Notes under the pieces: generated by a model
The model's input: only the letters and a program-made list of their open reading frames with translations
Told to the model about the DNA's origin: nothing
The model's database searches: none
Program-made: the position numbers and the translations under genes
Assembly (NCBI GenBank): GCA_021413805.1
Contig: JAIOPR010000158.1
Span: 1 to 32,980 of the forward strand
Reading direction: 5' to 3'
Source: Planctomycetota bacterium
GTDB taxonomy: Bacteria > Planctomycetota > MHYJ01 > WSZJ01
Length of the DNA stretch: 32,980 nucleotides
In this document: positions 6,078 through 14,957 of the stretch, piece after piece
Layout: every line of letters starts with the position of its first letter
Position numbering within the stretch: the first letter of the stretch is position 1

Positions 6078-8983
6078 CAGGCCTGCCCGCGCTTTTCGAG
6101 AACATGGCGCACCCTTTCGGCGAGCGTGCGCGGGGTGAACGGTTTGGGCAGGAACTCAACGTCGGTGTCGATGAGGCCGTGGCGGCCGAGGGCATCGTCC
6201 GTGTAGCCCGAGATGAACAGGACGCGCATCCCGGGACGCGACCTGGAGAGCTGTTCGGCGACCTTGGGACCGCTCAGCCCGGGCATGACGACGTCCGTGA
6301 TGAGCAGGTGAATCTCGGCGGGGTGCGCGGCGGATACCGAAGCGGCGATCGCCCCATCCCCCGCCTCGAGGACGGTGTACCCGAGGCCCCGGAGAGCGCG
6401 GACCATCAGCACGCGAAGCGGTTCCTCGTCCTCGACGACCAGGATCGTCTCGGGCCCGGTCGGCGCCGGGCGGGGAGCCTCCGTCCTGCGCTCGAGGCCC
6501 GCTTCTTCAACGCAGGGCATGTCGATGTCGAACGTCGTGCCCTCCCCGGGAACGCTGTTCACGGAGATGCGGCCCCCGCTCTGGCGGACGATCCCGTAAA
6601 CCGTGGCAAGACCGAGTCCCGTCCCGCGCCCCCGTTCCTTCGTGGTGAAGAATGGCTCAAAAATATGAGCGAGGACCTCGGGGGACATCCCGACACCCGT
6701 GTCGGCGATGCTGAACCGGACGCACGCCGCGTCGGGCGGAGGTGTCCCCGGCGCACTCGCGACCGCCACGGCGGCAACCCGCGCGGTGCGAAGCGACAGC
6801 CGGCCTCCGGCAGGCATGGCGTCACGGGCGTTGACGGCCAGGTTGATCAGGACCTGCTCGATCTGGCCGCGGTCGGCCCGGACCCGCCCCGCGTCGGGGG
6901 CGAGTGTCATCTCCAGCTGGATGTTCTCGCCGATCAGGCGCCGAAGCAGCTTCTCCGTGTCCGCGACGATCGCGTTGACCTCGATGACCTGCGGCTGCAG
7001 CACCTGCTTGCGGCCGAACGCGAGAAGCTGCCTCGTGAGGGACGACGCCCGGTCTCCCGCCTTCAGGATTTCGTCCATCTCCTTCCGCAGGGGGTCGCCT
7101 TCAGCAAACCGGTCCCGGGCCAGCTCCGCGTACCCGATGATCGCCGTCAGCAGGTTGTTGAAATCGTGCGCCACGCCGCCCGCCAGCCGCCCGATCGCTT
7201 CCATCTTCGTGGACTGGCGCAGGTTCTCCTCCAGGTCCTGCAGCTGCCTCTGCGCCTGCCGGCGCTCTTCTTCAACTCCGATAGCGCTGGCGATGATCCC
7301 CATCAGGCGCGCGTCCTCGCGGCTGGGATCGGCCTCGCCCGGCAACCCGATGCAGAGGGCGCCGCGGGGCACGCCTCCGCACCACACCACACGCCCCGCC
7401 AGCGTCATCTGCGGCCCCTTGAGGATGTTCGGGTTCGTATCCCCGTGGCGCAACACCGGTCGCCCTCCACCAAGGACCACATCCGTCCGCGCCGACCCCA
7501 GGACCTGGTGACAGAATGCCAGCAGCGGACTCCCGGGCGAAACGTGCGCCGGCGGAACCTGCCACTGCGCCGCCGGCGAAAGCCGTCCTTCCGCGTCGCA
7601 GGTGGCAAAAAGCGCCCACGCCGCAGACATCGTCTCCCCGCAGAAGGCCACCAGCCGGTCGATGTTCCCCGTCGGGTCCGGCCCGAAACTCAGGAAACAG
7701 TCATTCAGCCTCGCAAGCCGGTCGGCCGCGTTCCGCCGGTCGCTGATGTCCCTCACCGCGCCCAGCCGCGCCGGGCGGCCCTTCCACCGGTGGTTGAACC
7801 CCAGGACCTCGGCATGAAACCGCGTGCCGTCCTTGCGCAGCCCGACGATTTCGTACGCGCCTGCGTGGCCCGACCGGTACTTCTCCTTCACCATCTCCCG
7901 CTCTTCGGGAACCACAATCTCCGTGATCTCCCTCCCCACGAGCTCCGCCGGGGTGTATCCGAACAAACCCGCGATCCCCGCGGTGATCTCCCGGATAACG
8001 CCGTCCTCCTGGATCAGGTACCCGTTATAGAGGGAATCGACGATTTTCCTGAAGTGCTCCTCGCTCTCGTGCAACTCGCCCTCCATCTTGCGGCGGAGGA
8101 AGGCCTGCCCGAGCTGCGCGGCAACGGCGGCGATGAGCCTCACGAGGCTCTCGTCCTCGGGGCGCGGCGCACACATCAGGAACTCGATGACAGCGACGAC
8201 GTCGTTCCCGGCAAGGACGGGAATGAAGAGCCCGCCACGAAGGCCGGCCTCTGTGGCGGCGGCAATCCGGCGAAACGTCGGTTCGGCGGCGAGGTCGAGG
8301 CAGAGAATCGGGCGACGGTTCAGAAACGCGCCCCAGAGCAGCCCGATGCCATACTTCGTCTCGGCGCGCTCGCTGGCCGCGCGAAAAACCTGAAGCGACG
8401 AGTCGCGCATCCAGACCGGGCCCGCGTCGAGGCGTTCTTCTCCTTCGGCCGGGATCCACGCCTGCCCGATGTCCCAGCCCGTGAACGCGCAGATGTCGCG
8501 AAGGGCCAGCTTCAGCGCGCCATCCAGGTCCTGCGCCTGGCTCACCGCCAGCGACAGCACCGTCAGGAGCCGCGCTTCCTCGTCGATCCGTTTCCGCTCG
8601 ATCGCGCTTCGCAACCGCCGGGAGAGAAAGGTCGGGTTGATCGTCCCGCGGACGACATAATCCTGGGCGCCGGCGCGGAGGAATTCGGCGCTGAGGGCGG
8701 AATCCTCCGGGGAGACGACGATCAGGATCGGGGCGAGGGGGGCGCGGTCGCGAAGGGCCGCGACGGAGGCGGGGCCGTGGGAGTCGGGCAGGTCGAGGCT
8801 GAGCAGGATCGCATCGACACCGCCCGCGGTAACGCGGTGCATCGCGTCCGCCATCGTCCCGGCCACGGAGAGCACAATGGAGCATTCGCCGGATTCGGAG
8901 AGCCGGGCGCGGATTTCCTGCACCGCGGCGGGGTCGCCCTCGGCAAGCAGGACGCGGATTTCAGTGGGAACTCGTGAAGCCAT
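6077..8983 (-). CDS. Hybrid sensor histidine kinase (pseudo-REC-GAF-PAS-GAF-like-HisKA-HATPase-REC)
   Basis: 968 aa with no membrane segment, so cytoplasmic. The order is an N-terminal receiver-like domain (about 8-125), GAF (about 150-300), PAS (about 308-415, ending GAVRDISDRR), a second GAF-like region (about 430-575), HisKA with His606 in GGVAHDFNNLL, HATPase (N box NLAVNARDAM; G boxes DTGVGM and RGRGTGLGLATVYG) and a C-terminal receiver (847-968) with Asp897 in ITDVVMPG and Lys in LPKPF. Catalytic residues of the kinase and C-terminal receiver are intact. The N-terminal receiver has Ser62 where the phospho-Asp is expected and Arg112 in place of the conserved Lys. The start at 8983 follows a GAGGG-like site; TACCAT lies further upstream. 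Signal and target are unknown. Confidence 0.93.
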   Translation of the reverse strand: MASRVPTEIRVLLAEGDPAAVQEIRARLSESGECSIVLSVAGTMADAMHRVTAGGVDAILLSLDLPDSHGPASVAALRDRAPLAPILIVVSPEDSALSAEFLRAGAQDYVVRGTINPTFLSRRLRSAIERKRIDEEARLLTVLSLAVSQAQDLDGALKLALRDICAFTGWDIGQAWIPAEGEERLDAGPVWMRDSSLQVFRAASERAETKYGIGLLWGAFLNRRPILCLDLAAEPTFRRIAAATEAGLRGGLFIPVLAGNDVVAVIEFLMCAPRPEDESLVRLIAAVAAQLGQAFLRRKMEGELHESEEHFRKIVDSLYNGYLIQEDGVIREITAGIAGLFGYTPAELVGREITEIVVPEEREMVKEKYRSGHAGAYEIVGLRKDGTRFHAEVLGFNHRWKGRPARLGAVRDISDRRNAADRLARLNDCFLSFGPDPTGNIDRLVAFCGETMSAAWALFATCDAEGRLSPAAQWQVPPAHVSPGSPLLAFCHQVLGSARTDVVLGGGRPVLRHGDTNPNILKGPQMTLAGRVVWCGGVPRGALCIGLPGEADPSREDARLMGIIASAIGVEEERRQAQRQLQDLEENLRQSTKMEAIGRLAGGVAHDFNNLLTAIIGYAELARDRFAEGDPLRKEMDEILKAGDRASSLTRQLLAFGRKQVLQPQVIEVNAIVADTEKLLRRLIGENIQLEMTLAPDAGRVRADRGQIEQVLINLAVNARDAMPAGGRLSLRTARVAAVAVASAPGTPPPDAACVRFSIADTGVGMSPEVLAHIFEPFFTTKERGRGTGLGLATVYGIVRQSGGRISVNSVPGEGTTFDIDMPCVEEAGLERRTEAPRPAPTGPETILVVEDEEPLRVLMVRALRGLGYTVLEAGDGAIAASVSAAHPAEIHLLITDVVMPGLSGPKVAEQLSRSRPGMRVLFISGYTDDALGRHGLIDTDVEFLPKPFTPRTLAERVRHVLEKRGQA

Positions 8984-9066
8984 CGTGAAGCGGCCCTCGC
9001 GCCGCGATGAGCATGGTATGACGGGAAGTCGGATGCCCGCTCACGCAAATCGAGTAACGGGCCGGC

Positions 9067-11073
9067 CTACCTGTTCACGAACGCCGCGTTCACCTTCGGC
9101 CCATTCTTGAGGAAACTTTCCATCCCGATCCTCATGTCCTCGGTCTTGAGGCAATCGCCGAAGAGCTTCGCTTCGTGGCGCAATCCCTCGTCGAGCGATT
9201 TCGCGGCGCCCTCCAGGATCGCGCGCTGCAGGAGTTCATCAACCTTCTTTGAGAGGTGGCCGAGCTCGACGGTGGGCAGGGTCGCGGGGACAGCGATCGG
9301 GTCTCGCGGGATCGGCGCAAGCTTGCGTTTCCCGGAGGCGACTTCGAGGATGATTTCGGAAGCCCTCGAGACGGGGTCCTCGCATTCCTCGAGGATGAGG
9401 CCCCATTCTTTAGCCTTGGCGCCGCTGATCATCTGCCCGGTGCGAAGCGGGCCCCAGGCGTTGGCGAGGCCGACGAGCCGGGGGAGGCGCTGGGTGCCGC
9501 CCATCCCGGGGATGATGCCGAGGCGCGGCTCGGGCTGTGCGAACAGGACGGAAAGGCCTTTCCGGGCGACGCGGGCATGGCAGGACATGGCGAGCTCGTT
9601 GCCGCCGCCGAACGCGAGCCCGTTATAGGCACAGATGACCGGCTTTTCGAACGCCTCGATCGCGTTGGCGACCTGCTGCCAGGAAAGCGCGTGCCCGGTC
9701 GCCTGCTGCGGCGTCTTGATCGCCGCAAGTTCGTTGATGTCGGCGCCCGACACGAACGCTTTCGAGCCGTAGCCCGTCAGCACCACGCCTTTCACCGACT
9801 TGTCCGCGCGGATCGCCTCGAGGTGCGCCGACAGCTGCTTCATGACTTCGCTGTTCAGGGCGTTCAGCACCTTCGGCCGCCGGAACGTCAACAGCGCGAC
9901 GCCCGCCTTGTCCTCGCGCAGCACCACGGGAATTTCCCACGGCTTCCCCGTCGCCGCCTGTTTCCGCAGCGATTCGGACACCTTGAAACCCGGGTTTTTC
10001 GCCGCGTACGCCTGCACCAGCTCGAGCGCGGCCGGGACGCCGAGCTGGTTCATCATCGTGAACGGGGCGTTCATCACGAGCGCGGTTTCAACACCCAGCT
10101 CGAGGTCGGCGACCGAGGCAATGCCGCTGTCGAGGATCTCGGTGACGAGGCCGAAGAAGCAGCCGCGAAGCGCATCGCCGACGACGCAGAACGTGTCGTC
10201 GCTCCACGTGACCTTTTCGCCTCTCCCTGCGGTCTCCCACGGCTTCCCCGCCGCGACCTGCGCCTCCAGGCTCTTCGGCGTGTCGTACCAGGCCATGATC
10301 TTCGAGTTGTAATGCTTCAGCCCGACCGCCGTCAGCGGATTCCCCCCGGTCAGGTTCATCGCCATGAACGGCCCGATGCCGAGCCCCAGCACATTCTGGG
10401 CAATCGCGTCCACCTGCTTCAGGGTCCCCGCACCGCTCTCCACCAGCCGCGCCGCGCCGAGGAACATCCCCTCGAACACCGGGTCGATCGCATACCCGTA
10501 CCGGCTCCCGATCTTGAGCGGCACTTTGCCGATCGATTCGTACAGCTTCATGATCCCGTCCGTCACGTCCGGCGACGTTTCTTTCCCGGGCACCACCTCA
10601 ACGATGATGTTCCGCTCGGCGGGAAAGAAATAGTGGATCACCAGGCACCGCGACGGCTCCTGCGCGTTCGCGAAAATCACCTCCGGTTCCAGGTGCGAAC
10701 TGTTCGACGCCAGCACCGCCGTCTTCGAGACGCTCTTCTCAAGCCCCTCGAAAATCCGCTGCTTGATCTTCAGGTCCTCCGTCGCCGCCTCGACCACGAA
10801 GTCCGCCCCGGCCAGCGCGCCGTAGTCCGTCGTCCACGAAGTGTTCGCCAGCATCGAGTCCACCTCGGCCTGCTTGAACGCGCCGCTCTCCACCCCCTTC
10901 AGCAGCTTCTTCTTCACCTTCTCCCGCCCCGCATCCAGCGCCTCCTGCCGGATGTCCACGACCACAACCGGCACCTTCGCCGCGTGGAAAACCTTGGAGA
11001 AATACAGCGCGATGTCGGGGCCGATCTGGCCGCTTCCGACAACGCCGATCTTGCGGGGATTCAGGGCAGGCAT
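9067..11073 (-). CDS. 3-hydroxyacyl-CoA dehydrogenase / enoyl-CoA hydratase fusion
   Basis: 668 aa, bifunctional beta-oxidation enzyme with dehydrogenase first and hydratase second, the reverse of FadB/FadJ. The N-terminal NAD site is GVVGSGQIG (11-18). 'NSSHLEPEVI' and His147 with Glu159 (IHYFFP...VEVVPG) match the dehydrogenase His/Glu pair, although the usual HFFNP Asn is Phe. The crotonase part starts near residue 382 ('VALLTFRRPKVLNALN'), has the oxyanion-hole GAD (443-445) and both catalytic glutamates, Glu493 in GGGNELA and Glu515 in QPEPRLGIIPGMGG. It should convert trans-2-enoyl-CoA to 3-ketoacyl-CoA, probably with short or medium chains. GGAG precedes the ATG, and a TTGCCC-N16-TAGAAT promoter lies upstream. 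No thiolase or acyl-CoA dehydrogenase is adjacent. Confidence 0.92.
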   Translation of the reverse strand: MPALNPRKIGVVGSGQIGPDIALYFSKVFHAAKVPVVVVDIRQEALDAGREKVKKKLLKGVESGAFKQAEVDSMLANTSWTTDYGALAGADFVVEAATEDLKIKQRIFEGLEKSVSKTAVLASNSSHLEPEVIFANAQEPSRCLVIHYFFPAERNIIVEVVPGKETSPDVTDGIMKLYESIGKVPLKIGSRYGYAIDPVFEGMFLGAARLVESGAGTLKQVDAIAQNVLGLGIGPFMAMNLTGGNPLTAVGLKHYNSKIMAWYDTPKSLEAQVAAGKPWETAGRGEKVTWSDDTFCVVGDALRGCFFGLVTEILDSGIASVADLELGVETALVMNAPFTMMNQLGVPAALELVQAYAAKNPGFKVSESLRKQAATGKPWEIPVVLREDKAGVALLTFRRPKVLNALNSEVMKQLSAHLEAIRADKSVKGVVLTGYGSKAFVSGADINELAAIKTPQQATGHALSWQQVANAIEAFEKPVICAYNGLAFGGGNELAMSCHARVARKGLSVLFAQPEPRLGIIPGMGGTQRLPRLVGLANAWGPLRTGQMISGAKAKEWGLILEECEDPVSRASEIILEVASGKRKLAPIPRDPIAVPATLPTVELGHLSKKVDELLQRAILEGAAKSLDEGLRHEAKLFGDCLKTEDMRIGMESFLKNGPKVNAAFVNR

Positions 11074-11103
11074 GGGTGCAGACTCCTGTGGCGGTGTGGC
11101 TCG

Positions 11104-11131
11104 ATTCTAGCCGCGCGGGGGGAACGGGCAA
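11104..11131 (-). promoter_or_regulatory. Putative promoter TTGCCC-N16-TAGAAT
   Basis: On the minus strand TTGCCC and TAGAAT are spaced by 16 nt in the gap between the phosphatase stop and the hydratase/dehydrogenase fusion. The start codon is 30 nt downstream and has its own GGAG, so this would be a conventional leadered transcript. The same TAGAATCG octamer recurs before two other genes. Confidence 0.5.
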
Positions 11132-11155
11132 CGATTGCGGCGTGCGGGACGGCGT

Positions 11156-13450
11156 CTACCCCATCACCACGTCGATCAGGTTCCCGATCGGCCGCCCGAT
11201 CACGAGCATCGTCGTGTCGTCGCTTCGCGGCGCCTTCCCCACAAATTTGTCGATGTCGAGCATGACGGCGTCGAGAAGCGGCTTGGCGGGGGTGTTGGCC
11301 TGCGAGTTGAAAATCGCGAGCAGGCGGTCTTCGCCGTACATGTCGCCGTCGGCCGCGAACGCTTCGGTGACGCCGTCGGTGTACGTGAAGATCTTGTCGC
11401 CCGGCTGGAGGTCGTAGACGATTTCCTGGATCGAGTTGTCGAAACTCACGCGCTCGGTCAGGCCGAGGGCCATGCCGGGAAGCGTCTGGTATTCGCCGGT
11501 GCTGGTGGCGTGGCGCCAGAGGACGGGCGGGTTGTGCCCGCCGTTCGCGATGATCACCTTCTGCGAATCCACGTCGTAGATCCCGTAGAGCGCCGACACG
11601 AAGATTCCCTTTTTCACGTCCCGCGCGAGCATCCGGTTGACCTGGATCATGGTCTCGCGCGCCGTCGGGGCCGTCGCCGCCACGCTGCGGAAGACGCTTC
11701 GCACCATGACCATCACCATCGCGGCGGCCACGCCCTTGCCGGAAACGTCGGCGATCACGAACCCGAGCTTGCCGGGGGCGACCCAGAACAGGTCGAGGTA
11801 GTCGCCGCCGACCTCGTTGCACGGTCGGTAGGCGACGGCAATCTCGGCTCCCGCCACCTGCGGGACTTCCTTCGGGATCAGGCGTTCCTGGATTTCGCGG
11901 GCGCGCGCGAGGTCGGCCTTCATGTACCTGGAAGTGCTCTCGCGCATGTCCATCCCGGGCGTCTGCCCGGCGAGCTTGGGAACCTTGGTCTGGTTCTTCT
12001 TGTCCTCGAAGAACGACAGCAGGATGTCGGAGGGGACGGGCTTCTGGAGCACGGTCGTCCGGCTCACGCCGAGATCGTAAAAGGGCGTCATGTCCACCGC
12101 GCCCTCGTTGAAAACGATGATCGCCGTCTTTTTGCTCCCCGCGGCAACCTGCTTCAGGTGCGCCAGCCCCGGCGCGCCGGCCTCCGGCGCATCGAGGATC
12201 GCGATATCGGGCTGGATTTCGATCCCGGCGCTCGACGTGTCCGACCCGTCCCACAGGAAAACCCCGTAACCGCGCTTCGACAGCAGTTTCCGGATGTTGT
12301 CGTAGTCCGTACCCGACTTGCCGATGAAGAGCACGATCCGGCGCCGCACGGCCTTCGCGGGGTCGAACCCGAGCACGTTCAGCATCTTCTGGAGATTTGC
12401 GCGGTCGTCGGGCGACAGGTCGGTCGCCAGCAGCCTCTTCGCGAGATGCTCCACCATCTGGATTTCTCCGCCCGGCGCGACGATCAGGCTCGACAGGTCG
12501 CGCAGGTCCTTCATCGCGCCCATCGTCTTCATGCGCTCGAGCATGAAATTCGTGCGGAAATCCGGGGAAGTGCAGCGGAGGGCCTCGACGGTCTCGTCGC
12601 GGTCCGCCTTCTTGAAAGACTTCGTGAACATCTGTTCCTGGACTTCAGGGGGAAGTGCGCGCAGGACGTGGCCGAGGGCGGTGAGGAATTCTTCGGCGGG
12701 GCGGCCGCGGGTGAGCTCTCCGAAATCGCGCTCGAAATACCCGCGCAGGAATTCGCCGGGAGCCTTCTTGTCGAGCGCGGACAGTTTCTCGAGGGAAGGC
12801 ATCACCTGCTCGATTTTGCGCGCCATCTCGCGGCTCGACACCTTGAGCGGGTCGGACTTTTCGCCGCCCCAGCCTTCGAACGCGTCGTCCAGGGCGCCCA
12901 GGACGTCGGCCTCCTGGTGAAACAGTTCCTTGTCAACCCCGGAGACGTTGGCGGTAGCACCCTCGGCGGGCGTCGGCATCCCGACCTCGGGGTCCGTCTG
13001 CTGCTCCCCGGCGAACACCACGATGTATTTCACCGGGTTCAGCGTGACGTACTTCATCGATTCCTGCACCGGCCGCAGCTCTTCCGGGTGCGCCAGGATG
13101 TAGGCGAGCATCTCGACGTTCGCGATGTCAATGCGGTGGTCGACGCCGATCGAGTAAATGCCCGCGGCGTCCATCAGGCGCACCATCGGCGCGGCGACGA
13201 TTTCAGCCGTCGGGAATGACGTCACGACGGTCTCGTTCACGGTCAGGTAGGTCTTGTACGTGCCGAGGAGCAGGTCCTTCTTGTAGCGCCGCAGCCGCTC
13301 CAGCGACTTCGCGATCTCCAGGAACGCCACCTGCACCGTGGGATCCGCCACGTCGCACTTCTTCAGGAGATGAGCGATCTCCGTGATCCAGCGGGCGAAG
13401 TCCAGCCCGTGCGTGACGCCGAAATCCTGTGCGGGGGGTGCCGTTTCCAT
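11156..13450 (-). CDS. PP2C/SpoIIE-type serine phosphatase with degenerate receiver domain
   Basis: 764 aa, cytoplasmic. The C-terminal third is a SpoIIE/RsbU-type PP2C phosphatase: 'CNEVGGDYLDLF' (metal Asp550), 'IADVSGKGVAAAM' and the terminal 'SDDTTMLVIGR' (Asp744/745). These phosphatases usually dephosphorylate anti-anti-sigma factors. A middle segment (about 365-480) has receiver topology with 'IAILDAPEAG' and 'TVLQKPV', but the N-terminal acidic pair is missing (VLFIGKSGTD), so phosphorylation is doubtful. A coiled segment before the phosphatase ('ADLARAREIQERLIP') is the usual linker. The N-terminal about 350 residues are helical and unassigned. The start at 13450 lacks a Shine-Dalgarno and sits 9 nt after TAGAAT. 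Confidence 0.9.
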   Translation of the reverse strand: METAPPAQDFGVTHGLDFARWITEIAHLLKKCDVADPTVQVAFLEIAKSLERLRRYKKDLLLGTYKTYLTVNETVVTSFPTAEIVAAPMVRLMDAAGIYSIGVDHRIDIANVEMLAYILAHPEELRPVQESMKYVTLNPVKYIVVFAGEQQTDPEVGMPTPAEGATANVSGVDKELFHQEADVLGALDDAFEGWGGEKSDPLKVSSREMARKIEQVMPSLEKLSALDKKAPGEFLRGYFERDFGELTRGRPAEEFLTALGHVLRALPPEVQEQMFTKSFKKADRDETVEALRCTSPDFRTNFMLERMKTMGAMKDLRDLSSLIVAPGGEIQMVEHLAKRLLATDLSPDDRANLQKMLNVLGFDPAKAVRRRIVLFIGKSGTDYDNIRKLLSKRGYGVFLWDGSDTSSAGIEIQPDIAILDAPEAGAPGLAHLKQVAAGSKKTAIIVFNEGAVDMTPFYDLGVSRTTVLQKPVPSDILLSFFEDKKNQTKVPKLAGQTPGMDMRESTSRYMKADLARAREIQERLIPKEVPQVAGAEIAVAYRPCNEVGGDYLDLFWVAPGKLGFVIADVSGKGVAAAMVMVMVRSVFRSVAATAPTARETMIQVNRMLARDVKKGIFVSALYGIYDVDSQKVIIANGGHNPPVLWRHATSTGEYQTLPGMALGLTERVSFDNSIQEIVYDLQPGDKIFTYTDGVTEAFAADGDMYGEDRLLAIFNSQANTPAKPLLDAVMLDIDKFVGKAPRSDDTTMLVIGRPIGNLIDVVMG

Positions 13451-13459
13451 TCGCCCGCG

Positions 13460-13488
13460 ATTCTATCGGTTGGTGGCAATCGGCGCAA
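13460..13488 (-). promoter_or_regulatory. Putative promoter TTGCGC-N17-TAGAAT of the phosphatase gene
   Basis: On the minus strand TTGCGC and TAGAAT are spaced by 17 nt, in the 59-bp gap after the 13510 gene. The -10 box ends 9 nt before the ATG, with no Shine-Dalgarno between, pointing to a leaderless or near-leaderless mRNA. Confidence 0.5.
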
Positions 13489-13509
13489 AGGAGGCTTCTC
13501 CGGGCGAAA

Positions 13510-14472
13510 TTACTCCAGCACGCCGTCCGCGACCAGTTTCGCGATCTGCTTCGTCGGAAGCGCCGCTTTCAGGTCGTCGCGGAGGCCCTTCAGCCGGCGA
13601 TTGTGGATGTCGAAGAGCGTCCCGTACTCGTACATCGCCGTCCAGACCTCCGCCTCGGGGCGCTTCTGGAGGAGAGTCATCAGGAGTTCCTTGCCCAGCC
13701 CGCGGCGCAGGTTGGCGTTTTCCTCGAGGTGCCAGAGGATGGCGGCGACGAGCGTCTGGGCCCGGTCGCTCTGCGCGCCGTCGGCGAGTTCAAGGCCTTT
13801 CATCACGTGATCCAGGTGGTCCAATTCCGATCGCGACAGCTTCTCGGCCGGCACCTTGACCCAGGTCTTGAGGTACCCGGTAAATTTCAGCCGCTCGGTC
13901 GCTCCCACGGCGTCGCCCATCTTCTTGACCGCGTCCTTCCGCAGTTCGTTCACGGCGTCCCCGATCGCCCCGACCGCCGTCCCAGCGGTGCGCAATTCGA
14001 CCAGCTTCTTGCGGATGTCGATGACCGACTGGTCGGCGATCTTCTGAAGCTTCTCCAGCGAATCGCCCGAGAGCGAAAGCTTCAGTTTGACCTCGGTGCA
14101 ATTCGGGATGCCGAAGAGCGCCTTGTCGTACTCGTCGCCGAGGCGGCGCTTCTTCTCGAGCCAGGTTTCGTAGGCCGAGAGCTGGTTGGGATGAAGGACG
14201 TCCTTGACCTTCTGGCGGAACGCGTCCTGCCAGGCGATGAGCTGGTCGATCGGGACGGCCGCATTCCGCGAGCGGGCCGTGTCCCGGAGGCGCTGCAGGT
14301 CGTTGTCGGCGTCGCGGAAGAGTCCCTGGATGCGGGTGAACTGTTGAGGCTCGAGATCAAGCACGGCGCGGAGTTCCTCAAGCGATCCGCCGCCGGCGCG
14401 GTTGGCTTCCTCGCTGGCGCGGGCAAACGCCGCGGCGAAAAGCAGGGCGCCGATCGCGAGAAGCGACTTCAT
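13510..14472 (-). CDS. Exported helical protein of unknown function (ECF operon)
   Basis: 320 aa with an N-terminal signal peptide (MKSLLAIGALLFAAAFARA). The remainder is predicted to be almost all helix: 'LDLEPQQFTRIQGLFRDADNDLQRLRD', then 'VKDVLHPNQLSAYETWLEKKRRLG', a helix-rich middle and a C-terminal 'MTLLQKRPEAEVWTAMYEYG'. The first part looks like the helical repeats of Spy/LTXXQ-type periplasmic proteins. It overlaps the upstream gene by four bases (ATGA), so the two are translationally coupled. It is the last gene of the run that starts with the ECF sigma factor. No enzymatic motif is visible; a periplasmic sensor or structural role is a guess. Confidence 0.8.
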   Translation of the reverse strand: MKSLLAIGALLFAAAFARASEEANRAGGGSLEELRAVLDLEPQQFTRIQGLFRDADNDLQRLRDTARSRNAAVPIDQLIAWQDAFRQKVKDVLHPNQLSAYETWLEKKRRLGDEYDKALFGIPNCTEVKLKLSLSGDSLEKLQKIADQSVIDIRKKLVELRTAGTAVGAIGDAVNELRKDAVKKMGDAVGATERLKFTGYLKTWVKVPAEKLSRSELDHLDHVMKGLELADGAQSDRAQTLVAAILWHLEENANLRRGLGKELLMTLLQKRPEAEVWTAMYEYGTLFDIHNRRLKGLRDDLKAALPTKQIAKLVADGVLE

Positions 14473-14957
14473 TTGTGGTCGTCCTTCTTCTCGTCTTTGC
14501 CGGCGTCGCCGCCACCGGAGGAGCCGTGTTCGCCGGCGCCTTCCCCGAAGGCCCCGCCTGCGGCCTCCGCCGCCGCTGCGTCCTCATCGGTCGGGGGTTT
14601 GCGGTACCCACCCACACCCGGTTTCGGCTCGGTCTCGCTGCATCCCGCGGGCGCCGCGTCCCCCCGATGCTTTGCCGCGTCCATCATCTCCCCGATGTCC
14701 GGCGGCTCGGGCCAGCCGAGGTCGTCGCCCTCGCGCTTGTCCCAGTTCTCCGCCGCTTCCCGCTCCCGGCGCTTGGCTTCTTCTTCCTTCCGCTTCTTTT
14801 CTTCCTCGCGCTCCTTGTCCGTCTTTTCCTTGTCCCCCGCCTTCTTGTCCGGCTTGCCGTCCTTCTTGTCCTCGGCGGAGGCAACGGGGCCCCACGCGAC
14901 CGCGAGAAGAGCGGCGAGCGTTGCGACGAAGATGACTTTGTGGAGGAGGGTTCGCAT
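14469..14957 (-). CDS. Exported low-complexity charged protein
   Basis: 162 aa. A signal peptide (residues 1-28, ending GPVASA) is followed by a Lys/Glu/Asp-rich stretch typical of a single charged helix ('KEKTDKEREEEKKRKEEEAK') and then a Gly/Ala/Asp-rich disordered tail with one cysteine (APAGCSETEP). No domain is recognisable. It overlaps the downstream gene by ATGA. A TAGAAT box within a hairpin loop lies 24 nt upstream, so it may have its own promoter inside the ECF operon. The preceding frame (from 15343) overlaps it for about 270 nt, which is discussed under that entry. Confidence 0.75.
   Translation of the reverse strand: MRTLLHKVIFVATLAALLAVAWGPVASAEDKKDGKPDKKAGDKEKTDKEREEEKKRKEEEAKRREREAAENWDKREGDDLGWPEPPDIGEMMDAAKHRGDAAPAGCSETEPKPGVGGYRKPPTDEDAAAAEAAGGAFGEGAGEHGSSGGGDAGKDEKKDDHK

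Noticed and set aside
6104-8977. 957-aa plus-strand ORF opposite the kinase
   Set aside because: Mirror of a clear hybrid kinase; its sequence is His/Arg/Asp-rich and has no recognisable domain.
9256-11265. 669-aa plus-strand ORF opposite the beta-oxidation fusion
   Set aside because: Antisense frame caused by high G+C codon bias; the other strand carries all catalytic motifs.
11135-13219. 694-aa plus-strand ORF opposite the phosphatase
   Set aside because: Antisense shadow of a gene with intact SpoIIE motifs.
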